Positions 1 to 5,811 of a DNA stretch of 9,712 nt are shown here, in pieces. Under the pieces are notes generated by a model. It saw only the letters and a list, made by a program, of their open reading frames with translations, ran no database searches and was not told the DNA's origin. Position 1 is the first letter of the stretch. The number at the start of each line of letters is the position of its first letter. The position numbers and the translations under genes were made by a program. The stretch comes from Moraxellaceae bacterium UBA2477 (GTDB lineage: Bacteria > Pseudomonadota > Gammaproteobacteria > Pseudomonadales > Moraxellaceae): NCBI GenBank assembly GCA_002342025.1, contig DDPD01000060.1, positions 1-9,712 on the forward strand. Reading direction: 5' to 3'.

Positions 1-1004
1 ACAAAAATCTGTTTTAAACCCCGCATGGCAGCGGCCAGCAGTAGGCCGGTATCGGCAGAGGCTTGCGCGAGTGGCACTAAAATACTGCGTCGATATTGCG
101 TATCTTGTTCGCGAAATGGGTTGGTGCGCAACATGACATACAGGTGCGCGCATTGCCCTTGCTGGGCACGCAGCTTTTCGGCCGCTCGGCTGACATGATG
201 GCTGATGGCGGCTTTGATGGCGTTGGGGTCAGTGATTGTGGTGCCAAACGAGCGCGAGGCGATGATTTGCTGTTTCGGGCGGCCGACGTCCTCGAGCGTG
301 AGGCAGGGCTCACCGCGAAGTTCGCGCACGGTTTTTGCCAGCACGATGCCATAGCGCTGCTGAATGGCCAGCGGATCGCAGCGCGCTAAATCTAAAACGG
401 TCTCCACGCCGTCGGCCTCTAAGCGTGCGCTTAGTTGTCGCCCCACGCCCCATACCTCGGCCACAGGGTAAGCGGCCATGAGTGCCTGAGTGCGTGCGGA
501 GGTGTTGGCGCTGAGTTGGCAGACGCCCGCGAATTCCGCTTGCTTCTTCGCCAGATGGTTGGCGAATTTGGCTAGCGTTTTCGTCGCGCCTATGCCCACG
601 CCGCAGGTGATTTTGATGTCTTGCTGTAAGCGTTGGCGGATACGCAGGCCATAGGCGCGGGCATCGGCATAGCCGGCAAGGTCGAGAAAGGATTCGTCGA
701 TGGAGTAGCTTTCGACCTGAGGGCACATGTCCTGCAGAATGCTCAACATGCGCGCACTCATGTCGCCATAGAGGGTGTAGTTAGAGCTTTTGCTGATCAC
801 ACCGTGAGCATCGCAAAAGGCTTGCCACTGATGCATGGGCGCGCCCATGGGAATGCCCAGCGCCTTGGCCTCGGCCGAGCGTGCAACAATACAGCCGTCG
901 TTATTGGACAGCACTACCAAGGGCGTGTCGGTCAGTGCGGGGTCGAAAATTTTCTCGCAGCTGGTGTAGAAATTGTTGGCATCTACCAGAGCATAGAGCG
1001 CCAT
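1..1004 (-). CDS. umuC: UmuC, Y-family DNA polymerase V catalytic subunit (C-terminus beyond left edge)
   Basis: This is the catalytic subunit of the SOS translesion polymerase, which with processed UmuD copies past DNA lesions in the cytoplasm. The frame is open from the ATG at 1004 to the window edge (334 residues visible); E. coli UmuC has about 422, so roughly 90 C-terminal residues, including the usual clamp-binding tail, are outside. The Y-family catalytic acids are visible: Asp8 in ALVDANNFY, and Asp103-Glu104 in YSIDESFLDL. SNNDGCIVARS (residues 33-43) is the UmuC nucleotide-binding segment, and the helix-hairpin-helix region around GVGRQLSARLEADGV follows. The start lies 4 bp after the umuD stop, with AGGAAAGG inside the end of umuD as ribosome binding site, so the two genes are one operon and probably translationally coupled. 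I see no frameshift. Confidence 0.95.
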   Translation of the reverse strand, partial: MALYALVDANNFYTSCEKIFDPALTDTPLVVLSNNDGCIVARSAEAKALGIPMGAPMHQWQAFCDAHGVISKSSNYTLYGDMSARMLSILQDMCPQVESYSIDESFLDLAGYADARAYGLRIRQRLQQDIKITCGVGIGATKTLAKFANHLAKKQAEFAGVCQLSANTSARTQALMAAYPVAEVWGVGRQLSARLEADGVETVLDLARCDPLAIQQRYGIVLAKTVRELRGEPCLTLEDVGRPKQQIIASRSFGTTITDPNAIKAAISHHVSRAAEKLRAQQGQCAHLYVMLRTNPFREQDTQYRRSILVPLAQASADTGLLLAAAMRGLKQIF

Positions 1005-1008
1005 GAGC

Positions 1009-1455
1009 TTAGCCTTTCCTCGGTTTTTTTAGGTGTTCCACAATATGGCTGGTGACCACCCCGAAGATCTGTAAGTCGGTGCTGGGGCGCAGTACGGGGT
1101 AGGGCGTGAGGCTGTTTTCCGAGTGCAGCTCGACGCGGCCCTGGCTGTGACGCAGGCGCTTGACCACGTATTTCCCATCCAAGCAGGCCACCACAATATG
1201 GCCAGAGACGGGCGGGCGTGAGGCATCCACCACCAGCACCGAGCCATCAACAATGCCGGCATCGCGCATGGAGTCTCCGGAGGCGCGCACAAAAAACGTA
1301 GCCGCGGCGTTGTGAATCAGACGCTCATGGAGATCGATGGTGTTTTGTACGTAGTCGGCGGCTGGCGAGGGAAAGCCAGCCGGAATCAGCGCATCGAAAA
1401 ATGCGAAACGACGACGAATGAAGGGAATGAGGGGTTTGCCGATAATACTGTCCAT
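1009..1455 (-). CDS. umuD: UmuD, self-cleaving S24 (LexA-like) SOS mutagenesis protein
   Basis: UmuD is cleaved on the RecA filament to UmuD', which joins UmuC to form DNA polymerase V. The 148 residues (E. coli: 139) show the family signature FPSPAADY at 28-35. The expected cleavage bond is Ala26-Gly27; E. coli UmuD has Cys-Gly here, while LexA has Ala-Gly. The catalytic Ser62 lies in ASGDSM and the general base Lys99 in VVKRL, 37 residues apart as in E. coli (60 and 97). The ATG at 1455 is the only normal start between an in-frame TAG upstream and the cleavage site, yet it has no Shine-Dalgarno sequence. It lies inside the LexA-like operator, only a few bases downstream of the predicted transcription start. 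umuC follows after 4 bp. Confidence 0.95.
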   Translation of the reverse strand: MDSIIGKPLIPFIRRRFAFFDALIPAGFPSPAADYVQNTIDLHERLIHNAAATFFVRASGDSMRDAGIVDGSVLVVDASRPPVSGHIVVACLDGKYVVKRLRHSQGRVELHSENSLTPYPVLRPSTDLQIFGVVTSHIVEHLKKPRKG

Positions 1456-1470
1456 AAGGGCAGTATTATC
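1441..1470. promoter_or_regulatory. LexA-type SOS box within a 30-bp perfect inverted repeat, over the umuD start
   Basis: The arms GATAATACTG (1441-1450) and CAGTATTATC (1461-1470) are perfect reverse complements separated by 10 bp. The core at 1446-1465 is TACTG-N10-CAGTA, matching the gammaproteobacterial LexA consensus TACTGT-N8-ACAGTA except for one base in one half-site. Placement immediately at umuD supports LexA control. The operator covers the predicted -10 element and the umuD ATG (1455-1453), so bound LexA would block polymerase directly. Confidence 0.85.
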
Positions 1471-1491
1471 GGGATGCTAGGCTGGCGTCAA
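1465..1491 (-). promoter_or_regulatory. Predicted sigma-70 promoter of umuDC
   Basis: On the minus strand a -35 element TTGACG (1491-1486, 5 of 6 consensus bases) is followed after 15 bp by GATAAT (1470-1465, 5 of 6). The spacer is shorter than the usual 17 bp, which would make it weak. Initiation about 7 bases past the -10 falls near 1457-1458, only 2-3 bases before the umuD ATG. The -10 is part of the SOS-box palindrome. Prediction from sequence only. Confidence 0.5.
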
Positions 1492-1513
1492 TGGGGCAGC
1501 GTCAGCGTCGCGC

Positions 1514-2590
1514 TTAGCGACGTGTTGGCAGCACATCCTTGAGCTTGGCATGCATGGACAGCACGGCCTTTTCGGTGGTTTCCCAGTCGATGCAGCCATC
1601 GGTCACGGACTGACCGTAGACCAGCTGCGACAGATCCTTGGGGATGTCCTGACGGCCGAACTTGATGTGCGACTCGATCATCATGCCGATGATGGACTTG
1701 TTGCCCTCGACGATCTGATTGGCGACGTTGTCCATGACCAGCGGCTGCAGCGCCGGGTCCTTGTTGGAGTTGGCGTGCGAGGCATCGATCATGATGTTCA
1801 TCGGCGCTTTCGCTTTTTCCAGCTCGCGCTCGGCCAGTGCCACCGATACTGAGTCGTAGTTCGGCTTGCCATCGCCACCGCGCAGCACGACATGGCCGTA
1901 CTTATTACCGGTGGTGTTGATGACCGCGACCTTACCTTGGTTGTCTATCCCTAAAAAGCTGTGCGGGTTCTGTACCGAGAGCAGGGCATTGGTAGCGACT
2001 TTCAGACCGCCATCGGTGCCGTTCTTGAAGCCGACCGGCGACGACAGGCCCGACGACATCTCGCGATGGGTCTGCGATTCGGTAGTGCGCGCGCCAATGG
2101 CCGACCAGGCGATGAGGTCATGCATGTACTGCGGCGACATTGGGTCCAGCGCTTCGGTGGCGCAGGGCAGGCCGAGCTCGTTGAGCTCAATTAGCAGCTT
2201 GCGACCCACATGCAGACCTTCCTCGATGCGGAAGCTGTCATCCATGCGCGGGTCGTTGATCAGACCTTTCCAGCCCACCGTGGTGCGCGGCTTCTCGAAG
2301 TACACGCGCATGACCAGGTAGAGCGTGTCGCTGACTTGCGCAGCTAAGGCCTTCAGGCGCTGGGCATAGTCATGCGCTGCTTTCACGTCATGAATGGAGC
2401 AGGGGCCGATCACCAGGAATAAGCGGTGATCCTTGCCATCTAAAATGTTACGGATGACCTGACGGCCCTCAACCACCGAAGCACGTGCGGCTGGGGTGAG
2501 GGGCAAATCACGCTTGAGCTCTTCAGGCGTAATCAGGACATCGATGGAACGAATATTGAGGTCGACGACGGTATTGTCAGCTGGGTTCAT
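1514..2590 (-). CDS. aroF: 3-deoxy-7-phosphoheptulonate (DAHP) synthase, class I, AroF-like
   Basis: It condenses phosphoenolpyruvate and erythrose 4-phosphate to DAHP, the first committed step of the shikimate pathway, in the cytoplasm. The 358 residues cover the whole AroFGH family. GPCSIHD carries the metal ligand Cys64. PRTTVGWKGL (102-111 region) and KNGTDG (189-194) are substrate-binding motifs, and His272, Glu306 and Asp331 match the remaining metal ligands. The segments VSDTLYLVMRVYFEKPRTT and CATEALDPMSPQY resemble E. coli AroF more than AroG or AroH, suggesting a tyrosine-type isozyme; the feedback specificity is inferred and not certain. I use the ATG at 2590 because GGAG (2600-2597) sits 6 bases upstream; a GTG at 2602 in the same frame overlaps that site and is unlikely. 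The permease gene ends 53 bp upstream on the same strand. No leader peptide or attenuator is visible. Confidence 0.94.
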   Translation of the reverse strand: MNPADNTVVDLNIRSIDVLITPEELKRDLPLTPAARASVVEGRQVIRNILDGKDHRLFLVIGPCSIHDVKAAHDYAQRLKALAAQVSDTLYLVMRVYFEKPRTTVGWKGLINDPRMDDSFRIEEGLHVGRKLLIELNELGLPCATEALDPMSPQYMHDLIAWSAIGARTTESQTHREMSSGLSSPVGFKNGTDGGLKVATNALLSVQNPHSFLGIDNQGKVAVINTTGNKYGHVVLRGGDGKPNYDSVSVALAERELEKAKAPMNIMIDASHANSNKDPALQPLVMDNVANQIVEGNKSIIGMMIESHIKFGRQDIPKDLSQLVYGQSVTDGCIDWETTEKAVLSMHAKLKDVLPTRR

Positions 2591-2613
2591 AGCGGTCTCC
2601 ACGCAAGCCCGCG

Positions 2614-2640
2614 ATAATAGCGCAAAGTGGCAAAAAGCAA
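2614..2640 (-). promoter_or_regulatory. Weak candidate promoter for the DAHP synthase gene
   Basis: In the 53-bp gap after the permease gene the minus strand has TATTAT (2619-2614, 5 of 6 bases of the -10 consensus). TTGCTT (2640-2635) lies 15 bp upstream as a poor -35. It would give a leader of about 16 bases containing the GGAG ribosome binding site. The same stretch holds a short direct repeat, ACTTTGC, 15 bp apart. Read-through from the permease gene is an alternative, because no terminator is seen between the two genes. Confidence 0.3.
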
Positions 2641-2643
2641 AGT

Positions 2644-3441
2644 TTAGAAAAAGATGAACTTCACGCTGAGTAGCATGAGCGTCACGCCCAAAATGGGGCG
2701 AATCAGATCTTCTCGCATGCGCGAGCTAAGGTTGGTGCCGATTACGATCATCGGTAGCGAGCCGATGAGCAGTAGGCCGAGCAGGTGCCAATCGACATTA
2801 CCCATGCTGAGGTGGCCCAGGCCCGCCACCAAGGTCAGCAGCACAGCATGGGTCACATCGGTGCCGATGATGCGAATCATGGCCAAGGCCGGGAACAACG
2901 TCACTAAGACCATCACGCCGAACACGCCCGCACCAATCGACGACAACGTAACCAGCACGCCCAGTGCCACGCCCATGGCGACGGTTGCCGCGGTTTGATG
3001 GCGAGCCAAGAAGTCGCGTACCGGTGTGTGTGTGCGTGCTTGCAGGCGACGCTGCAGCCATGGTCGCAGCAGCAAGCTCAGGGCCGTTACCAGCAGCATA
3101 AAGCCGAGGGCGTGGGTGAGAATGCTTTTGTAGGCACTGGCGTCTGGGAACCAGTATTTCAGGCCCCAAACGGTCAATAGCGCTGCGGGCAAGCTGCCTG
3201 CCGCGAGGGTTAGGGTGATGCGCCAATCAATGTTGCGATGCCGGTGATGAACGATGGCGCCACCGGTTTTGCTAATGGAGGCATACAGCAAGTCGGTGCC
3301 GATCGCCGTGTGCAGCGGCACGCCCATGAGGGTTAGCAGCGGGGTCATCAGCGAACCGCCGCCCACGCCGGTCACACCCACAACAAAGCCGACCAGCGCA
3401 CCGGAAAGAATAAAAAGAAAATCGTGTGGCGCGAGGGGCAT
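2644..3441 (-). CDS. TSUP-family (TauE/SafE, DUF81) membrane permease
   Basis: A very hydrophobic 265-residue inner-membrane protein with about eight predicted membrane segments (roughly 8-28, 42-62, 73-93, 107-126, 150-182, 197-213, 219-237, 246-265). It shows the internal duplication of the TSUP family: GVTGVGGGS followed by AIGTDLLYA in the first half, SSIGAGVFG followed by IIGTDVTHA in the second. Family members move sulfite, sulfoacetate, sulfate or other organic anions, and many are unassigned. Substrate is inferred only from position: the gene starts divergently 118 bp from cysB, a common arrangement for a LysR-type regulator and its target, so a sulfur oxyanion is the best guess. The ATG at 3441 lacks a good ribosome binding site, but no better start keeps the first membrane helix. 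DAHP synthase lies downstream on the same strand without obvious metabolic link. Confidence 0.85.
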   Translation of the reverse strand: MPLAPHDFLFILSGALVGFVVGVTGVGGGSLMTPLLTLMGVPLHTAIGTDLLYASISKTGGAIVHHRHRNIDWRITLTLAAGSLPAALLTVWGLKYWFPDASAYKSILTHALGFMLLVTALSLLLRPWLQRRLQARTHTPVRDFLARHQTAATVAMGVALGVLVTLSSIGAGVFGVMVLVTLFPALAMIRIIGTDVTHAVLLTLVAGLGHLSMGNVDWHLLGLLLIGSLPMIVIGTNLSSRMREDLIRPILGVTLMLLSVKFIFF

Positions 3442-3515
3442 TGCAGAGGCGGCCTAGGAAAACAGGATGGGCGGCGAAAATAGTGGGTTTTTAACCGTTT
3501 AGCTAAGAATTTTTC

Positions 3516-3533
3516 ATGCTAGCTTTATAGCAT
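3516..3533. promoter_or_regulatory. Inverted repeat ATGCTA-N6-TAGCAT upstream of cysB
   Basis: Perfect 6-bp arms lie in the AT-rich 118-bp gap between the divergent permease gene and cysB, ending 26 bp before the cysB start. It may be an operator, possibly for CysB autoregulation, or a small hairpin in the cysB leader. The spacing is not the symmetric T-N11-A form usual for LysR-type regulators, so the assignment is tentative. I find no convincing -35/-10 pair in this gap for either gene. Confidence 0.3.
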
Positions 3534-3559
3534 TGAGTTATATCGGCTGGAGTTTGATG

Positions 3560-4540
3560 ATGAAGTTGCAGCAGCTGCGTTACATCTGGGAAGTATCCCA
3601 GCATGAACTGAATGTTTCGCAAACGGCCAATGCCCTGTTCACCTCGCAGCCCGGTATCAGCAAGCAAATTCGCTTACTGGAAGATGAGCTGGGCGTGGAA
3701 ATTTTCGCCCGCAACGGCAAACACCTCACGCGCGTCACGCCCGCCGGGCAGGCCATCCTCAAACTCGCCGGGGAAGTGCTGCGCCAGACTGAGTCTATTC
3801 GGCAGGTCGCGCTGGAGTTCTCCGACGAAGCCAAAGGCAGCCTGAGCCTGGCCACTACTCACACGCAGGCACGTTATCGCTTGCCGCCGGTGATTGCCGA
3901 ATTCCGTGACAAGTTCCCGGATGTGGCCCTGCACATGCACCAAGGCACGCCGCAGCAAATCTCTGAAATGGCGGCCGACGGTACGGTCGATTTCGCCATC
4001 GCCACGGAGGCCCTAGAGCACTTTACCGACCTCGTTATGCTGCCAGCGTACCAGTGGAACCGCTCCGTGGTCGTGCCCAAAGGCCATCCACTCACGCAGT
4101 TGGATAAGCTCACGCTGGAGGCTGTGGCGCAATTCCCTATTGTGACCTATGTGTTCGGCTTTACCGGGCGCTCTAAGTTAGACGAGGCCTTTAGTCAGGC
4201 CGGCCTGGCCGCCAACGTGGTGTTTACCGCCACCGATGCCGACGTGATTAAGACCTATGTGCGACTGGGCTTGGGCGTGGGCATTATTGCCAGCATGGCC
4301 TTTGAAGCCGAGAAAGATGGCAGCGACCTAGTGGCGCTGGATGCCGGGCATTTGTTCGAGCCCAGCACCACGCACATCGGGTTCCGGCGCGGTACGTTCT
4401 TGCGCGGCTTCATGTTCGACTTCATTGAAACTTTTGCCCCGCATTTAACGCGGGGGCTGGTGGAGTCGGTGTTGAATCGCGGCGATGCCCGTGCCGAAGT
4501 GGATCATTTGTTCAAGGGTCGGGAGCTGCCGAGCTTTTAA
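3560..4540 (+). CDS. cysB: CysB, LysR-type regulator of the cysteine regulon
   Basis: CysB activates sulfate uptake and reduction genes when N-acetylserine signals sulfur limitation. The 326-residue product (E. coli: 324) has an N-terminal winged helix-turn-helix (about 1-60, with TSQPGISKQIRLLEDELG as the recognition region). The effector domain has ATTHTQARY, in which Thr100, Thr102 and Gln103 fall at the E. coli ligand-binding positions. TYVFGFTGRS and FTATDADVIKTYVRLGLGVG are CysB-specific conserved blocks. I start at the ATG at 3560 (MKLQQLRYI, as in E. coli), with GGAG at 3549-3552 seven bases upstream. An ATG directly before it (3557) and a GTT-region extension to 3533 are less likely. 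It faces away from the TSUP permease and is followed by a small lipoprotein gene. No terminator directly follows the stop. Confidence 0.97.
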   Translation: MKLQQLRYIWEVSQHELNVSQTANALFTSQPGISKQIRLLEDELGVEIFARNGKHLTRVTPAGQAILKLAGEVLRQTESIRQVALEFSDEAKGSLSLATTHTQARYRLPPVIAEFRDKFPDVALHMHQGTPQQISEMAADGTVDFAIATEALEHFTDLVMLPAYQWNRSVVVPKGHPLTQLDKLTLEAVAQFPIVTYVFGFTGRSKLDEAFSQAGLAANVVFTATDADVIKTYVRLGLGVGIIASMAFEAEKDGSDLVALDAGHLFEPSTTHIGFRRGTFLRGFMFDFIETFAPHLTRGLVESVLNRGDARAEVDHLFKGRELPSF

Positions 4541-4586
4541 GGGGGCTCCACAACACAAGATATGCAGCAGATCTAAAATAATTACG

Positions 4587-4606
4587 CCGCAGTGCTGCGG
4601 TATAAA
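4587..4606 (+). promoter_or_regulatory. Palindrome CCGCAG-TG-CTGCGG abutting a TATAAA box
   Basis: A perfect 14-bp palindrome (4587-4600) is followed directly by TATAAA (4601-4606), 59 bp ahead of the lipoprotein start. TATAAA matches five of six -10 bases, but there is no recognisable -35 at the right distance. This could be an activator-dependent promoter with the palindrome as operator. It is not an intrinsic terminator for cysB because no T-tract follows. Speculative. Confidence 0.3.
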
Positions 4607-4664
4607 CTAAGTTAGGCCTTTCGCGCGTACACTTGATCGCATCACAACAATAGAGGCTGTACCC

Positions 4665-4823
4665 ATGAAATCGCTATTCGCACTGGTTTTACTCGCAACG
4701 TCCATCGCTGGCTGCGCGGTTTACACCCCGTCCGGTTCTGTCGTCATCGATCCTGTCGGCTCTCAAGGCTCTGGCGGCGGAAAATTCTGCCCTCCAGGAC
4801 AAGCGAAAAATGGCAACTGCTGA
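4665..4823 (+). CDS. Small predicted outer-membrane lipoprotein with CPPGxAKxGxC tail
   Basis: A 52-residue protein of unknown function. MKSLFALVLLATSIAGC is a lipoprotein signal peptide: a Lys-bearing n-region, a hydrophobic core and the lipobox Ile-Ala-Gly-Cys with the lipidated Cys17. Ala at +2 gives no inner-membrane retention signal, so the outer membrane is expected. After processing only 36 residues remain, with a Ser/Gly-rich linker (GSQGSGGGK) and the C-terminal motif CPPGQAKNGNC, whose two cysteines (42 and 52) could form a disulfide. I recall similar CPPGxAKxGxC tails on short proteobacterial lipoproteins, without a known role. Translation is well supported: AGAGG (4652-4656) lies 8 bases before the ATG, the same ribosome binding site as thrH. 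An intrinsic terminator follows. Its place between cysB and cysH suggests, but does not show, a link to sulfur metabolism. Confidence 0.8.
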   Translation: MKSLFALVLLATSIAGCAVYTPSGSVVIDPVGSQGSGGGKFCPPGQAKNGNC

Positions 4824-4868
4824 GGGAATTCTCTGCCTGTGCTTAGGCTTTCCGTGAAGTCATCAAAT

Positions 4869-4899
4869 GGCCTTGTCTTCTGGCAAGGCTTTGTTCTTT
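4869..4899 (+). terminator. Intrinsic terminator after the lipoprotein gene
   Basis: GCCTTG (4870-4875) pairs perfectly with CAAGGC (4884-4889) around an 8-base loop, with a possible extra G-U pair at the base. It is followed by the T-rich run TTTGTTCTTT (4890-4899). It lies 46 bp after the lipoprotein stop and would end transcription from the cysB side before the convergent cysH. Confidence 0.65.
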
Positions 4900-4907
4900 G
4901 AAACTTC

Positions 4908-4944
4908 CATCAGCTTTACTGCACCGGAGCTCCTGACGCTGATG
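4908..4944. repeat. Long-loop inverted repeat between lipoprotein gene and cysH
   Basis: CATCAGC (4908-4914) and GCTGATG (4938-4944) are perfect reverse complements, and the self-complementary GGAGCTCC (4926-4933) lies between them. It could fold in the 3' region of the cysH message. There is no T-tract on either strand, so it is not a standard terminator. It may be chance. Confidence 0.25.
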
Positions 4945-4987
4945 CTAAGGCTCAATCCAACGAGCTAATTATTTCAGCTGGATAAAC

Positions 4988-5761
4988 TCAGTTCCGAACT
5001 TCGAACGAGACCGCTTCCACATTGCCCATATGCAGCCCGCATTCCTTTTTAGTAGCGTCCTCCCACCACCAGCGCCCCTCGCGCTCGTGCTGGCCGGGCA
5101 GCACCGGACGGGTGCAGGGTTCGCAACCGATGCTGATGAAGCCTTTCTCGTGCAGCGGGTTGTAGGGCACTTCTAGCGCGCGGATATAGTCCCAGACCTC
5201 GCCCGATGACCAGTTTGCCAACGGATTGAATTTCACTAGCGCGCCGTCGGTTCCGCTGAAACTGGTGTCGAGCTGAATCTGCGGCACGCTGTTGCGCGTG
5301 CCGGGGCTTTGGTCTTTGCGCTGGCCAGTCATCCACGCGTTAGTGGTGGCGAGCATGCGCCGCAGCGGTTCGACCTTGCGAATGCCGCAGCATTCTTTGT
5401 GATCGTCCTGGTAGAAGCTAAACAGACCCTTGTCATTGACCAGCTGTTGAACGGCCTCGGCTTGCGGGTATTGGGTTTCAATACGGATGCCGTAGTGCGT
5501 GCGCACCGTGTCTAGAAAACGGTAGGTCTCTGGGTGCAGGCGGCCTGTGTCTAGCGTGAAGACACGGAAAGGCAGCTTGCTTTTCACGGCCATATCGACC
5601 AGCACCACATCTTCCGCGCCGCTAAATGACAGCGCCAAGCCGGGGAAGGTCGTGAGGGCAAATTTCACAATCGTTTGTGGGCTTTTGCCCGCTAAGTCAT
5701 CGACCCATTGATTAACTTGTTCGGCACTGACGGTCATGGCGGCTTCCAGCGGAGGAGTCAT
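4988..5761 (-). CDS. cysH: CysH, assimilatory adenylylsulfate (APS) reductase, 4Fe-4S type
   Basis: The enzyme reduces adenylylsulfate to sulfite and AMP with thioredoxin, in the cytoplasmic sulfate assimilation pathway. The 257 residues carry two cysteine pairs, Cys124-Cys125 (KECCGIRK) and Cys213/Cys216 (CEPCTRP). These bind a 4Fe-4S cluster in APS reductases and are absent from the E. coli PAPS reductase. The catalytic Cys241 is in KECGLHM near the C-terminus. All five lie at a constant 15-residue offset from my recollection of the Pseudomonas aeruginosa numbering (139, 140, 228, 231, 256). SFSGAEDVVL (45-54) is the nucleotide-binding loop, and TGQRKDQSPGTR binds substrate. An ATG at 5737 (residue 9), preceded by GGAAG as in pabB, is an equally possible start. 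The histidine kinase gene ends 50 bp upstream on the same strand with no terminator between, so co-transcription is possible. Confidence 0.95.
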   Translation of the reverse strand: MTPPLEAAMTVSAEQVNQWVDDLAGKSPQTIVKFALTTFPGLALSFSGAEDVVLVDMAVKSKLPFRVFTLDTGRLHPETYRFLDTVRTHYGIRIETQYPQAEAVQQLVNDKGLFSFYQDDHKECCGIRKVEPLRRMLATTNAWMTGQRKDQSPGTRNSVPQIQLDTSFSGTDGALVKFNPLANWSSGEVWDYIRALEVPYNPLHEKGFISIGCEPCTRPVLPGQHEREGRWWWEDATKKECGLHMGNVEAVSFEVRN

Positions 5762-5811
5762 TAAAATGTCCGCGAAGCATAGCAGAGCCGTTTCCGATTG
5801 CCGATGCAGGT

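Noticed and set aside
1..1004. Possible broken umuC, since only short closed frames end inside the window
   Set aside because: Translation from 1004 to the edge runs without a stop and in a single frame, so the gene is only cut by the window.
633..1055. Open frame of 140 codons on the plus strand within umuC
   Set aside because: It is antisense to umuC, whose catalytic motifs are intact; the product has no recognisable domain.
1506..1522. CGTCGC/GCGACG hairpin over the DAHP synthase stop codon as a terminator
   Set aside because: It has a six-base stem but no T-tract on either strand; it may be chance in GC-rich DNA.
1866..2321. Open frame of about 150 codons on the plus strand inside the DAHP synthase gene
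   Set aside because: It is the reverse frame of a highly conserved enzyme in GC-rich DNA; it has no domain and no supported start.
3517..3529. T-N11-A LysR-type box upstream of cysB
   Set aside because: A T and an A fall at that spacing, but the inverted repeat there is centred differently, so the match is not symmetric and is expected often by chance.
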